A stretch of DNA of 64,000 bases. It comes from Aristolochia californica. Taxonomy: Eukaryota; Streptophyta; Magnoliopsida; Piperales; Aristolochiaceae. This document shows, piece after piece, positions 21,140-32,619 of this stretch. The first letter of the stretch is position 1. Every line of letters starts with the position of its first letter. The notes beneath the pieces were generated by a model that saw only the letters and a program-made list of their open reading frames with translations, ran no database searches and was not told where the DNA came from. Made by a program: the position numbers and the translations under genes. Location: positions 6,326,501 through 6,390,500 of the forward strand of contig JARWKL010000011.1 of NCBI GenBank assembly GCA_029961685.1. The letters are read 5' to 3'.

Positions 21140-24135
21140 CTAAATGGAAAAGTTACGAGTATTGTACAATCCACTTTGGACTTGTCACTAAATTCAATTC
21201 TACTTTTTCCTAATCTTCTTGTTAATTTACTTTTTGTTAGTCACATAACTAAATCACTCAATTTTTCAATAACATTTTCTCCTACTTGTGTGTTTCCAAT
21301 CTTGCAAACAAAGAGTACGATTGGCTCAGGACATGAGATGGGTGGGCTTTATTTGTTGAATTATGTATCTTATATACTTGACTAAGGTATTAGCTACAAA
21401 GAAACACTGCTCTTGTGGTACTTGTGGTTGGGGCATCCATCACTAGCAAAACTTTGTAAACCCTTTCTGTCCTTTCCTGCTAATATTTCATTTTATAGTG
21501 AGTCATGTCAACTAGGAAAACACCCTAGATCTAGTTTTCCAGTTAGTTCTAGCCATAGCTCTCAACTTTTTGAGTTGACTCATTCTAATGTATGGGGTCC
21601 ATGTAGAGTCTCCAACCATTTGATTTTAAGTACTTTTGTCTTCCATAATTGACTTCAGTCAGGTTACATGGTTGTATCTTCTATGAGAAAAATTAGAAGT
21701 CTTTGATGTATTTGTGAATTTCTCTAATGAAATAACAAATTAGTTTGATTCACATGTTAATATTATTCAAACTAATAATGGGTTTAAATTTCTTAATGAG
21801 CGATTTGAATCTTTTTGTGCTTTACGTGGAATTACTTATCAAACTTTATGTGTTTATTCACCGTAGCAAAATAAGGTTTTCAAGTGTAAAAATCGATATC
21901 TACTTGAAATATCCCATACGTTATTATTTCATATGAATGTTTCAAAGTCGTTTTTGGGGAGACATAGTGTTAAAATCATGTTATTTGATTAACCACATGT
22001 CTTCATCTATTTTACAAGGATGAGTTCCTATGCGTATCTTAAAACTCAAGTGTAAGTTATTTGATGTAACTCCTGGGGTCTTATGGTCTACATGTTTTGT
22101 CAATATATTCAATGCTTCTACTGATAAGTTGTCTCATTGAGCTATTAAGTGAATGTTCTTGGGTTATTTGCATCATTGAATGTGGTATGAATTTTTTATC
22201 CAATTAAAAGAAAGACATGTTTCTTCAGATGTTACATTTTTTTAGAACACCCCATATTTTGCATCTTCTAAAGAAACCCAATTTTCATCTGAACCTTATT
22301 TGGATAAACCCATTCCTATTGTTGTCATGGATATATCATTTGTAGGTAACTCTCCACCAGTTCAGGTATATATTTGACAATCACATCGTCTATGACCCCC
22401 ACCAATGCCTTTTGACATTCCAACACATGAGCTCGCTCTCAAGACCAGCCAACTTCCTCTTTGCCTATAAGTCAGCCTTCATCGGATTTGGCCCTTCCTA
22501 TTAGCCTTTAGATAGGTAAACGGTCTTTTTATCTCCCATCTTATTTTTTAATTTTATGTATTTTGATTTCTTCTCCCCTTCATACAAGTCCTTTGTAATA
22601 TCCTTGTCTATGTCTACTACTCCCCGTTGAGTGCAGGATGCTATAGTTTCACGTAAGTTGAAACATGCTATGGATGACAAGATGGATGCTTTAGAACAAG
22701 AGCCACATGGAGTCTCTATGATCCACCTTTTGGGGCAGCTATAGTGGGGTGTTGTTGGGTCTTAACCGTTAAATACAAAGTAGATAGGACTGTTGAGAGG
22801 TATAACGCCAAATTGGTAGCCAAGGGTTATCCACATATGAGGTGGATATATTTTAAACATTTTCTCCTATTACTCACGTCACTTATGTTCATATTTGATC
22901 TCATTGGCATTTAATCAAGGGTGGCAGTTAATTCGGTTAGATGTGAAGAATGTATTTTTATATGGTGATTAAATAAGAAAGTGTACATGGAGCAACCTCC
23001 AGGGTATGTTGCTCAAGGGGAGACAACCAAAGTGTACCAATTGAAGAAACCCTTTTATAGGCTTAAACAAAGTCCTAAAGCATGGTTTGAAAATTTTAGT
23101 AGTGTGGTGATGTAATTTTCTTTTTATAGAAGCCATTGTGATCACTATGTGTTTGTATTGAAGAGGAAGGCAAGCATTGTCATTTTAGTTGTGAATGTAG
23201 ATGATATTATCTTATCTTGTGTGGCCCTCAAAGAATTGAGGAAGTGAAAAAGCACTTGTCCACACATTTTTAAATAAAATATTAGGGACAATTAAAGTAT
23301 TTCCTAGGCATTGGAAGTGGCTCGGAGTAAGAAGGGAGTCATCCTGTCTCAAAGGAAATATATTGTAGACATTTTGAGTGAGTATGGAATGTTGGGTGTT
23401 AAGCCATTGGAAACTCCCATGGACGTGAATACTAATATTCATGATTCTTAGTCCAATACTCAAGGATAAGATATAATACAAACGCCTAGTAGGAAATTGA
23501 CCTATGCTATAGTAACTAGGCCTGATATATCATTTGCAATGGAGGTTGTGAGTCAGTTAATGGAGAATCTAAGATTGGTATGTTTAGAAGTTACTCAGAG
23601 AATTTTAAAGTATTTGAAAGGTGTACGAGGGCTAATGTATACTCAAAATGAAAAGGATGATATAAAGGGATCTCTTTTGCAGATTATGCTAACTATAAAA
23701 TTGATAGGAGATCTACTATTGCTTATTGTTGCTTTGTTGGAGGTGACTTAGTTAGTTCGAAAAATAAAAGCAATTTTTTTGTAGCAAATCTAGTGTTGAG
23801 GCCAAATACATGGCAATAGCTCACACCATTAGTGAGCTTATGTGGGTTAGGTCCATCCTCTTGAATTTGGTTTATCTAGTCCATAGCCTATGGTTATGAA
23901 GTGTGACAATTAGGCTACCATATTCATAGTGAATATAGTGTTTCTTGAAAGAATGAAACACATTGAGGTAGGTTACCATTTTATATACATGTTGTTATGC
24001 AAGAGAAAGTGATCACTAAACGCAAACTTTATAGCAATTTGAAGATGTGCTTACTAAAACTTTTGGAAAGAGAACACTTTGGATTCTCTAACAAATTGGG
24101 ACTTTTTTATATCTATACTCTAAATTGAGAGGGAG
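21140..24135 (+). pseudogene. Decayed Ty1/copia pol (pre-integrase to RNase H)
   Basis: Plus-strand copia order is recognisable through many stops and frameshifts. The pre-integrase region (LFPNLLVNLLFVSHITKSL, GLYLL) lies at about 21176-21360, and the integrase zinc region (GHPSLAKL...SESCQLGKH) at about 21430-21530. Integrase core remnants (IIQTNNGFKFLNERFESFCA) lie near 21760-21830. RT follows from about 22900 (WQLIRLDVKNVFLYGD, MEQPPGYVAQGE, LKQSPKAWFENF) with catalytic NVDD (IVILVVNVDDIILS) near 23190, and TRPDISFAMEVVSQ at about 23515. RNase H remnants lie at 23780-24060. The catalytic YVDD is changed to NVDD. No gag or left LTR was found. Confidence 0.85.
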
Positions 24136-24450
24136 TATTGAAATGTAGACATAAGGGGTATTTTGGTCACTTGACATTGTCATATAGGTGTCATATTTTT
24201 CCAGAATGATAGTTTACATAATATATACTTGTATTTCAAATTTCATTCAAATTTGATATGTTTAGAGAATGTTATAAGAATTATTGTAATTTGAGGCATT
24301 TTTGCCCTTTCAATTTTAATCACATAAGTGATATATTTCAATGGATTGGTCTTGATTCCCGAGACTGATTAATGCAGCCTTCTCCCTGCTACTTTCTCGT
24401 TCTCTCTTCTCTCTTATTTTCTCTTAGTACTGCATATTCATCAAAAACAA
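24136..24450 (+). repeat. Probable 3' LTR of the decayed copia (end approximate)
   Basis: It follows polypurine-like aattgagagggag at about 24123-24135, starts tattgaaatgtagac, and contains a CT-rich stretch (24380-24425) typical of copia LTR ends. No partner LTR is visible. Confidence 0.5.
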
Positions 24451-25660
24451 ATGCATGCATTCTGTCATTTAGTGAATAAACCTACCAATGATTTTAATAA
24501 CAATATTTTGAACCTCATATGCTTGATCAATCACCAGTTTTTCATCTATCATTGTGTATGTGAAATATTTTCACATTTCACTTTAGACTCATGAACTTAA
24601 CGGTAATATTAGGTAGAATGAGGGGTAAAATAAGGGGAAAAGGGGAGCAAAGGGAGAAGAAATTTTGAGAGAAGCTTTGAACCCTAAGAGAAGAATCGAG
24701 AGTGAAGGAGAAGAGGAGAAGAACCGAGAGGGGAAGGAATCCTAAAAAGAAAGAGAAGAAAAAAATAAAAATAAAAACAAGTAAGTTTCTTCATGGATCT
24801 ATCTCTCTTTGATTTTATGCCCTTTGTCTTCATTTGTGCCTCATTATTTCGATTCTATAAAAGGAGAACTCTATCCTGCCTCCTTCAATTAATAGCTATT
24901 TGAGGCTTTGTTGGTAAGTTTTTGCTAGGGTATGAGATACTCAGTTCTCTTACAAGAGAACTTCATCTCCCTCTTGATTTAAGTGGTTGTATGAGATTAA
25001 ATCTAAGAGTTCTATGGTTTCGATACTATAGAGTGCGGATTTGGGTGCGGTGCTAGAGATTAAAAGTAGTGAGAGAGATGGGTTTATGATGAAAATCTAG
25101 GTCCTAGCTTCTATGATAAAATGATAAAAGAATGGGTTCGAGGAATTTTAAATTGCATGCCATTATTATAGTCTTTTGTATAGAATTTCCTCAATAAATA
25201 CATGTTTAGAGTTGTTTTCTTTGAACTTATGAAATGGCCGGATGATGAGAGACTGATGCCTATCAATTCCCTTTCATGTTAAATTGATGCAATTCATTGA
25301 TAAGTTAAAAGATGTAAACTGCATGCATGTTGATGAATCTGATATTAACATTTGAGTGTATGTCTCTAAGAGTAGGAGATTCTAATCTTTTACTTTAAAA
25401 CTGGATTTGAGATTTATACTTGAGATTTACTGATATAGTGCTTTAGATTACATTGAGTGATAATTTTAGTTACTATATCATGAATATGGGTTGATTTGTA
25501 AATCTTTATTTGTTACTTGTTAGGTTTGGTTGTAAATCATATGAGCCAAGGAATGAAGTATGTGATAGAATGAGACTTGCTAATAAAGAAAAGACAAGTT
25601 CTTCATTTGGGGACAAGTTAATTGATGCTGCTAAATTCATTTTAAATCTGAAGTTGTTAA
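24451..25660. other. Unassigned, with a purine-rich tract
   Basis: Purine-rich (gaag/gagaa) sequence at about 24615-24780, then AT-rich DNA with no supported gene. It may be part of a larger LTR interrupted by element D, since 28501 onward looks similar in composition, but this is not demonstrated. Confidence 0.4.
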
Positions 25661-26160
25661 ACTGGTATGAGTTATTTTCCATCTAGCCTATTATGAAGAC
25701 TCTTTCTGTTAAATTAATAATTGATTATTGAGAAGTTTAGAGTATGTTGATTTTCAAGACTCCATGGATTTAGCTCATGAAGAAAAAGAGAGAGACATCC
25801 ATCGGAGAAAGCAAGAGAGAAAAGAGGTTATGAACTTATTTCCTAACCCTCCCCCTGAAGCTCAATTTATAGATTAATAAAATTATAATATTATAATTAT
25901 ATTAATCTATAAATTATAAACCGGTATGAGTTATTTTCCCTCTAGCCTATTGTGAAGACTCTTTTTGTTAAATTAATAATTGATTATTCAGAATTTTATA
26001 TTATTTTAATTTTCAAGACTCCATGGATTTAGCTCATGAAGAAAAAGAGATAGACACCCATTGGAGAAAGCAAGAGAGAAAAGAGGTTATGAACTTATTT
26101 CCTAACCCTCCCCCTGAAGCTCAATTTATAGATTAATAAAATTATAATATTATAATTATA
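25661..26160. repeat. Direct duplication (about 240 bp) across the left edge of element D
   Basis: Segment 25661-25898 (actggtatgagttatt to attataattat) recurs at about 25920-26160 with few differences. Each copy joins flanking DNA to the beginning of the D LTR, so the duplication probably happened after D inserted. A 22-base AT-rich linker separates the copies. Confidence 0.8.
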
Positions 26161-27888
26161 CCCATGAAACATAAACTAATTACATCAATGTCATCTCTAT
26201 GAGATAACTCTTTATTTACCATTATATCATCAGTGTGTAGGCTTATGGGCCTTCTCTTTAGTCTATGGACCTTGAGCCCATCTTCTAACACACTTGGATA
26301 TGTAGGCCTTCTCCTTGGTCTATGGGCCTTGAGCCCATCTTTTAACACACTTGGATATGTGGGCCTTCCTTGGTCATGTGGACTTGGGCCCATCTTCCAA
26401 CACTCCCTTTCGACTTGGGAGTGAGAGAATATCGTGAACACCCAACTTGCTGCAAATGGTGTATAGGATTTTCTTGTATAAAATGACAATCCACCATATC
26501 TTCCAACATTCCCCCTCAAGCTATTAGTCTCTTCTAATAAGCCCAACTGACATTATATAAGTGAGAGTAAAATCACTCCTAGCCATAAGACATCGCTCCA
26601 TACTCTAGTCAAATGACTCATGTTGAATGTTGGACACACTCTTATCCTCCATAGGTAGTGGGTATATAGGCATTCTCAGAAGTGTAGTAATAAACTTCTC
26701 CATCACAGTGTCCCTCCATAGGGCACCGACTCTCAAATGGTATGAGTAAAGATGCCAATTAAGGGGAGTAACAGAAAATCACCCAGAAGATAATATTTTG
26801 GGGCCACCATGTGCTTTCTTCCTCATTAGAATAACCAATATTGACAACAGTTGGTAAATGAGAAGTCCTTCTTCAATAATAATGTCTCAACGAATGAGAC
26901 ACAATAGCAATAACTGAAATGAGCTTGGGCCCAAATAACACATACCAAATAATGATATTCCTTAAAAATGACCCATAAAATAATCTATAGATAGTTCATC
27001 ACTAGATAAGGAAGTTGCACCAAATTATATGCTTACCAAGGAATAAACTGCCAATGCTTCAAAATAATAATCCAATCGAAGACAAGGAACTGAGTCAAGT
27101 TGACCACATTGAGTTGACCCGACCGAGTTGACCCGGATAGAGTTAACACGGTTTGAGTTTACCCGACCCGCTGGGTTAACCCGAGTGGAACAAAATGAGT
27201 CAATGTCAGCCCATTGGGTTAATCTAGCAAGGTCTGGTCTAAGTTGGGTTCAACGCTCAATAAAAACAAATCTACCTAACTTGGGAGATTAAATCAATAT
27301 GCCTCAGTCTTCCTCCCCATGAAATTGGCTCCCGAACAGCACGGGACAACAACACAAGCGTGAGACAATTTCACACAAGATCGGAAGAGAATTAGTGATG
27401 CCAGTAGACAAAGTCAAGATAAGTTTCCAAAAATAAATTGACAAATTTGCACCTCATGTAATCACCAACAACGATCCGATAGAGGCAGAATTTCCTAAAA
27501 ATCAACTCTTTGTGAGTGGCAATGGAGCTCTTGTTTCAAAAATCTGCAATGCAATCTCAGAATACCAGTAGAGAGACAACGTTGAGCCAATAATAGAAAA
27601 ATTGGCTCCCTATGAAAAATCTTATCCCAAAGACTTCTGCGATTCACACAAGATACTTTCACGGTGCCAAGAAATGTTTTTGTTAATGGAAACTTCGGGA
27701 TATGCTGGGTGATGGCAACTCTGTTAATGGAAACTTTCCAACAGCAACGTAGGACCTTCCAAAAATAAATAAAGTGTCTTCGGATGACAACTTTCCAGAC
27801 AACAATGCAAAATAAAATTTTGAAGATACATGGCAGTTGTGTTGGTTCAAAATATTTTTCCGGATTCTAGACTTGCTGGAAGTAAACC

Positions 27889-28103
27889 AAAATGACTAGG
27901 CAACTTAGGAAGCCTCTTTCCCAACTAATAAACTCAAGATCTTTGTACTCACTAATCCATGTGGGACTATTCCTTCACACTCCCCCTCACATGTAGGCCC
28001 TCTTTTGTGGCTCTACAAGTGGATAATTTAGGTGTAGGCCCTCTTTTGCGGCTCTACAAGTGGATAATTTTAGGTGGAGTCCTACATACCTGCTCTGATA
28101 CCA
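27889..28103 (-). repeat. TRIM 2-like LTR and interior embedded in element D
   Basis: On the minus strand, 27889 to about 27981 matches the TRIM 2 LTR (agtcccacatggattagtga, then tttattagttggg, then cctagtcattttgg). Then 27982-28103 matches the TRIM 2 interior, with 'gtggataatt(t)aggtg' duplicated, up to and including the primer-binding site. The D LTR follows where the TRIM's own 5' LTR would be expected. Confidence 0.75.
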
Positions 28104-28500
28104 TGTTGATTTTCTGGATTCCATGGATTTAGCCCATGGAGAAAAAGAGAGAGACGCCCATTAGAGAAAGGAAAATAGAAAAGAGGTTATGGACTTATTT
28201 CCTAATCCTCCCCTTGAAGCTCAATTTATAGATTAATAAAACTATAATATTATAATTATGTCTCTAGAACTTAAACTAATTACATTAATGTTATCTCTAT
28301 GAGATGACTCTATATTTAACATCTTGCCATCAGTGTGTGGGTCTATGGGCATTCTCCTTGGTCTATGGGCTTTAATCACATCTTCCACATCTTTTAGATG
28401 TATGGACCTTCCTTGGTCTCATGGGCTTGAACCCGTCTACTAATACACTTGGATGTGTGGGTCTTCCTTAGTCGTGTGGGTTTGGGCCCATTTTCCAACA
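28104..28500 (-). repeat. Right (5') LTR of element D
   Basis: 397 bp, same family as 54693-55075 and 63107-63494. Confidence 0.88.
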
Positions 28501-31000
28501 TAGTATGAGTTTCAAGTTATCCTATGGATGGATTTACTATGGCGAGCCATCTTTTTAATAAATTGTAGTTGTGGATGTTATGAAATCATATAGCATGAAT
28601 TTTAGATTGTTTTGTGGTAGGTTTGTTATAACGAATAAAATATTTTAAGTTTAGTTGATTTTTATTACAAAATCGTTAGATTAATATGAATTCCTCTCCG
28701 TTCGAGCCTTAATTCTAATTCTATATTTTTTGTGAAATTAAGAGTATTGATTTTGTGGTCTTTATGCTTGTAAGGGCATTATTAGTTTCTTGGCATCATG
28801 ATGTTGAATTGTTTGATTTGTGTTTATTCTCTTTTGGAAAACAACTGTAAAAAAAGATTTTGTTCAAGTGCCTTCGCCCTAAGTTAGGAGGACACAAGTG
28901 ATGTTAAGTTGGGGAAATTTATATTATTTTTACTTTCCATGATAGCTGAATAGTGTTATTGGAACCACCTCCAAGTTATAGATTGCCTTGGAAATTAACA
29001 AAAATGATGATGTTATGTTGATGAAATTCTATTATGTACATCCTTACGTGAGACACTCTTTTCGAGGGACCAAATATGACATCGTAAAGTTATTAATTCT
29101 ACGATGATATTTTTTTTATCATGTTAGTCAACTAAGGAGTTAGTGCCATTGATGTTGTATATATGTGTTGTAGTTACTAGCCAAATTGATGAGTTGCTAT
29201 TATTGAGATCAATTATACGTGTCATAATTACTATCATGAGGTAATCTTGAGCCATTTCAATTAAGAGTAAGTGAACTATTTGATAAGGAAAGAAATATTA
29301 GAAGTTCAATTGAGATATGTTCGTCTATTATAATAAGTAAATTGACAGTAGTGGTTGAAATCTATGGTATGAGTTAGAATTTGAAGAATTAATTTTTCTG
29401 AATTGCTAATGTGTATTGATACTGGTTTATCCTTTATTATGAATGTTATTGAAACTTGTGAAGTGCTTTGGGTGAATTATATTTTATAGAAAGGAGTTGA
29501 AATATAATGTGAAGATATGACTTATACGCCCGTTTTGAATATAAAGGAGGACCCATCATGGGGCTATGTGATTTGTATTTTAGACCACGCCTCACATAGA
29601 AGCAAGGGTTGTGAAGTCTACTTATTGGTAGTTAAGAAAGGTTTGGACCTTCACTATCTAAAGGGTATATGTAGACTTCATAAATTAGAGTAAGATATTG
29701 CCCCATCTGAGGTGGAGAGTTGGGACCTAAGTTCAATGACCAAGATGAGGGATATGTAGATCTTGTTAGAGTACTGACAAGATGATATGGGTCTCACTTG
29801 GAATGCCATGTGAAATGTGTAAGGATCACTTTCACGACGCGTTTGAGGAATGTGAGTATGAATTTGTTATGATTGTATGGAGAATATGCCCAACTGGCAT
29901 TAAGTGTTTGTGCCTAGTTGCAATGAGGAAAGTATGGACCTTGTTGAGAACTCAACAAGGGTATAATTGTGTTCAACTGATTTGAAAAAAGTATGGACCT
30001 CATTGAGAAATCAATGAGGGTGTATTTGTGTTCAATTAATTTGAGAATGTATGGACCTCAATGAGAAATCAACATGGGTATAATTGTCTTCAACTAGTTG
30101 GAAAATATTTTTGAAAGACACCATTTCGAGTATGATATGAATAATAAATTATTCTTGTAAGTGATATTATCATGATAGGTCTTGAGAATAATTGTATAGA
30201 GATTTACATACTTGGATGTTTGATATTCTGCCCGTGACTAGAAAAATATCTTGGTTTAGTCTCAAAGGTTGTTATATATTACAAAAAAACAAAGAAAGAA
30301 AAGAAAGGGGTGTTGATTTTGGAATGTGGCAATGTGCAATTAAGTATGCAGTTAAGATAGTAGTTGAGAATTTATCATTTTTGTTAGTCTTTATATTTAC
30401 TTGTATTCAGTTTGGTAAGGTGCCTAATAGATTGATATTTTCTATTATGCAACTCATGATATTTCCACATAGACCATGAATAGAACTTACTAGTCTTTAT
30501 AGTTCATACTTTTATGTAAATGTTTTTCAAAGGAGTGAGGAAGAAGGACGATTGAAACAAGAGTATTAGCACCAAAGTTTTGAGGGATTGTCTGTTGGAG
30601 AATCAAGTAGGTAGTTAGAATAATAAGAACTGGAAACTTTGGACTACTAGTACATTTTCAAACTCATATGTAATACTATAGAGATTCTCCCTAAATGTGG
30701 ATAGGATATGAATATAGATAACAAGATGGTTTCTTTATGAGGTTGGGAAACATGGAAATATTTTGTTTTATAGAAAAAAATCCTTTCTGAAGGGGATGAG
30801 CTGTTGGTTGTACCCTATAGAGAAGAGGTAGTATTACGCAATTAAATTTCAAAAATTGGGTCACTCCCTTATTTCTGTAAGAAAATTTGTGATGTGACAA
30901 ATACTCTCCTATGAAAAACTTATGTTCTGACTCAATTTCTTGCTCTCACTTTGTCTCTAAAGTTTTCCATAACCCTCTTGCAGGTTTAGCATAAGAGTAG
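28501..31000. other. Unassigned AT-rich DNA
   Basis: No supported gene. The only structure seen is a short tandem array of hairpins at 29932-30110. It could be LTR sequence of an unrecognised element. Confidence 0.45.
29932..30110. repeat. Three 58-59-bp tandem units with hairpins
   Basis: Units start with gtatggacc at 29932, 29991 and 30049. The first two have perfect palindromic cores at 29939-29960 (arms ccttgttgag/ctcaacaagg) and 29998-30019 (arms cctcattga/tcaatgagg). The arm sequences differ but pairing is kept. The third has lost the pairing. Confidence 0.85.
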
Positions 31001-31144
31001 ATATCATATAAACTATTGTTGAGCACTAAGGATCATCAAACCACGACACAAATAATCATTTTTTTCATTTTTGTGTTTAGTCCCTGATCTTCCGAGTTCA
31101 TGGTCTTTTGGGTTGCTAATGGGAGATTCATTCACAATCACATA

Positions 31145-31252
31145 AAAACAACTATAAAGTTGTTAACCATTATTTCATATAAAACAACTCTAAAGTTGTT
31201 AACTAGTATTTCAAATAAAACAACTATAAAATTGTTAACCAATATTTCATTA
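31145..31252. repeat. Three 36-bp tandem units
   Basis: Units at 31145, 31181 and 31217, each aaaacaact.taaa(g/a)ttgttaac plus an AT tail. Each contains a small inverted repeat (acaact...agttgt). They lie about 1.4 kb upstream of VHA-a. Confidence 0.88.
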
Positions 31253-32460
31253 TCTTTTGCCATCTAGAGAATTTTATTTCATCTAAATGTTCAGGTTTCA
31301 ATGTTTTGTTCAACGAGTTCTTAGACTTTAACATTAATATTCCAGAAAGCGACTCTCTTTCAAAATTGTTGGAAAAATATCAATCGGATAACTTATATAA
31401 CACTAGTAAACCTAAAAAATTAATGTTGGTGATGCTGTCACATATAAGACACAGACATGTACATGCATGAGTGTCTCGCAAGAACGTGCACATGTGTCTC
31501 ACACACGTGATCAAGTAAAAAAGAGTTGTTGAGGTATTTAAACCTCGCATTGCACATGTGGACCTAAGAGAATAGAAGAAAACCTTGGCCTAACGATCAA
31601 CTATGGACAACATAGAACTTGGGCTTTGAATTGCTTATAAGAAAATGCATAAATATTTTTTCTTCTTCTAGATTGATGCCTAAAATGATATCTTTTGTGA
31701 GAAAAAACTCCTTTATAACTGACTACTATTGAAGACGATGAGACCAAAGTAGAGGCATATCTGTCTATTGGATGACAATAAAACAAGATATGATGATGAC
31801 CGCATAAGCACAATTTCTCAAACTCTATTTTCTATTCCGCACTCAGAAGAGCGAACTTAAACAAAGAACTACCTCAAAGACGATGGTTTCTTTAGAAGAT
31901 ATAAAGAAAAAGTAGTCACTCTAGTTATAAAATGAGGAGTTTATCTATTTTGTGTAGCTAAAGAAGAAATAATCATTTCTCCCAAAACGAGAGGAAAAAA
32001 GAAAAACCACTCTTCCTTTTTCTATAGCTTTCGTTTTGTTTTCTCTCTTTCCAGAATGGGGGTGGGGTAATCATGTAAATAATCAACGTAAAATATTTTT
32101 TTGGTGGAATTTATGATCCAAATGCAACCACGGACTGAGATCATATCTCGGAAACAGGTCAGGGCAAAGGAGGAAACTCTGACACGTCAGCCTAAGTCCC
32201 ACGAGGCCCTCGAGAGCGTTAAAAGACCCCAACGTTACAAACTGGGCTCGAGGAACTATGAACGCCGTGGGTCCTAACCCTGTCCCTTGCTTTCTTAGGT
32301 CAGGTCGGTCTGGTTGGGTTCCGGCCGAGTCCCTTCACAATGCCTAGCCATAAATGCCACTCGTTAGGGTGATTTTCTGGTCCTTTTAAACAAAATAATG
32401 AAAGCGTAGGTGTATAAGAAAGAACCACTCCTTATCTCCCAGACAAGGAACGATTTGGTG
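31253..32460. other. Upstream region of VHA-a, no gene seen
   Basis: AT-rich to about 32100, then distinctly GC-richer (32130-32360) with ACGT-core motifs (gacacgtcag near 32180; cacacgtg near 31503). The change in composition suggests the promoter-proximal region of the following gene. Confidence 0.5.
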
Positions 32461-32472
32461 AGCTTGATAAAA

Positions 32473-32478
32473 TATAAA
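32473..32478 (+). promoter_or_regulatory. Possible TATA box of VHA-a
   Basis: tataaa in the context aaaatataaaataat, 147 bases before the start codon. A transcription start about 30 bases downstream would leave a 5' UTR of roughly 115 nt. No transcript data support it. Confidence 0.35.
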
Positions 32479-32619
32479 ATAATTAAGGGAGGAGGAAGGG
32501 GGATCTAGAACTGGATGCAGATAGGGAAGGCGGACGACACCAAATTCGCTACTCGTTGTTGTTTTCCTCTCGAAATCTGAAACTTCATTCGATCGGAATT
32601 TTGTGAGCGAGAAAAGAAG

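Larger units (their letters stand above)
25745..28500 (-). mobile_element. Element D: non-coding LTR retrotransposon with TRIM-like leader
   Basis: The right (5') LTR is 28104-28500 (397 bp, tgttgatttt to ttttccaaca). The left LTR ends at 26402 (cttccaaca), and its start is duplicated (25745 and about 26001). Primer site TGGTATCAGAGC on the minus strand is at 28092-28103. Flanks gagta/tagta agree at 4 of 5 bases. No retrotransposon protein is encoded. The interior shows repeated 'gagttgacccg' motifs (about 27095-27260), as in element E (62090-62310), and a 3' internal domain (26403-26580) shared with B, C and E. The leader next to the primer site matches TRIM 2. Confidence 0.82.

Noticed and set aside
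26142..26546. 134-codon frame with repeated RPTYPSVL text
   Set aside because: It is the LTR U3 repeat of element D read in one frame, not a protein. Similar text occurs at 63072-63274 and 54695-54877.
29782..30479. Two plus-strand frames (67 and 95 codons)
   Set aside because: One runs into the tandem hairpin units. Neither shows a domain or a neighbouring exon.
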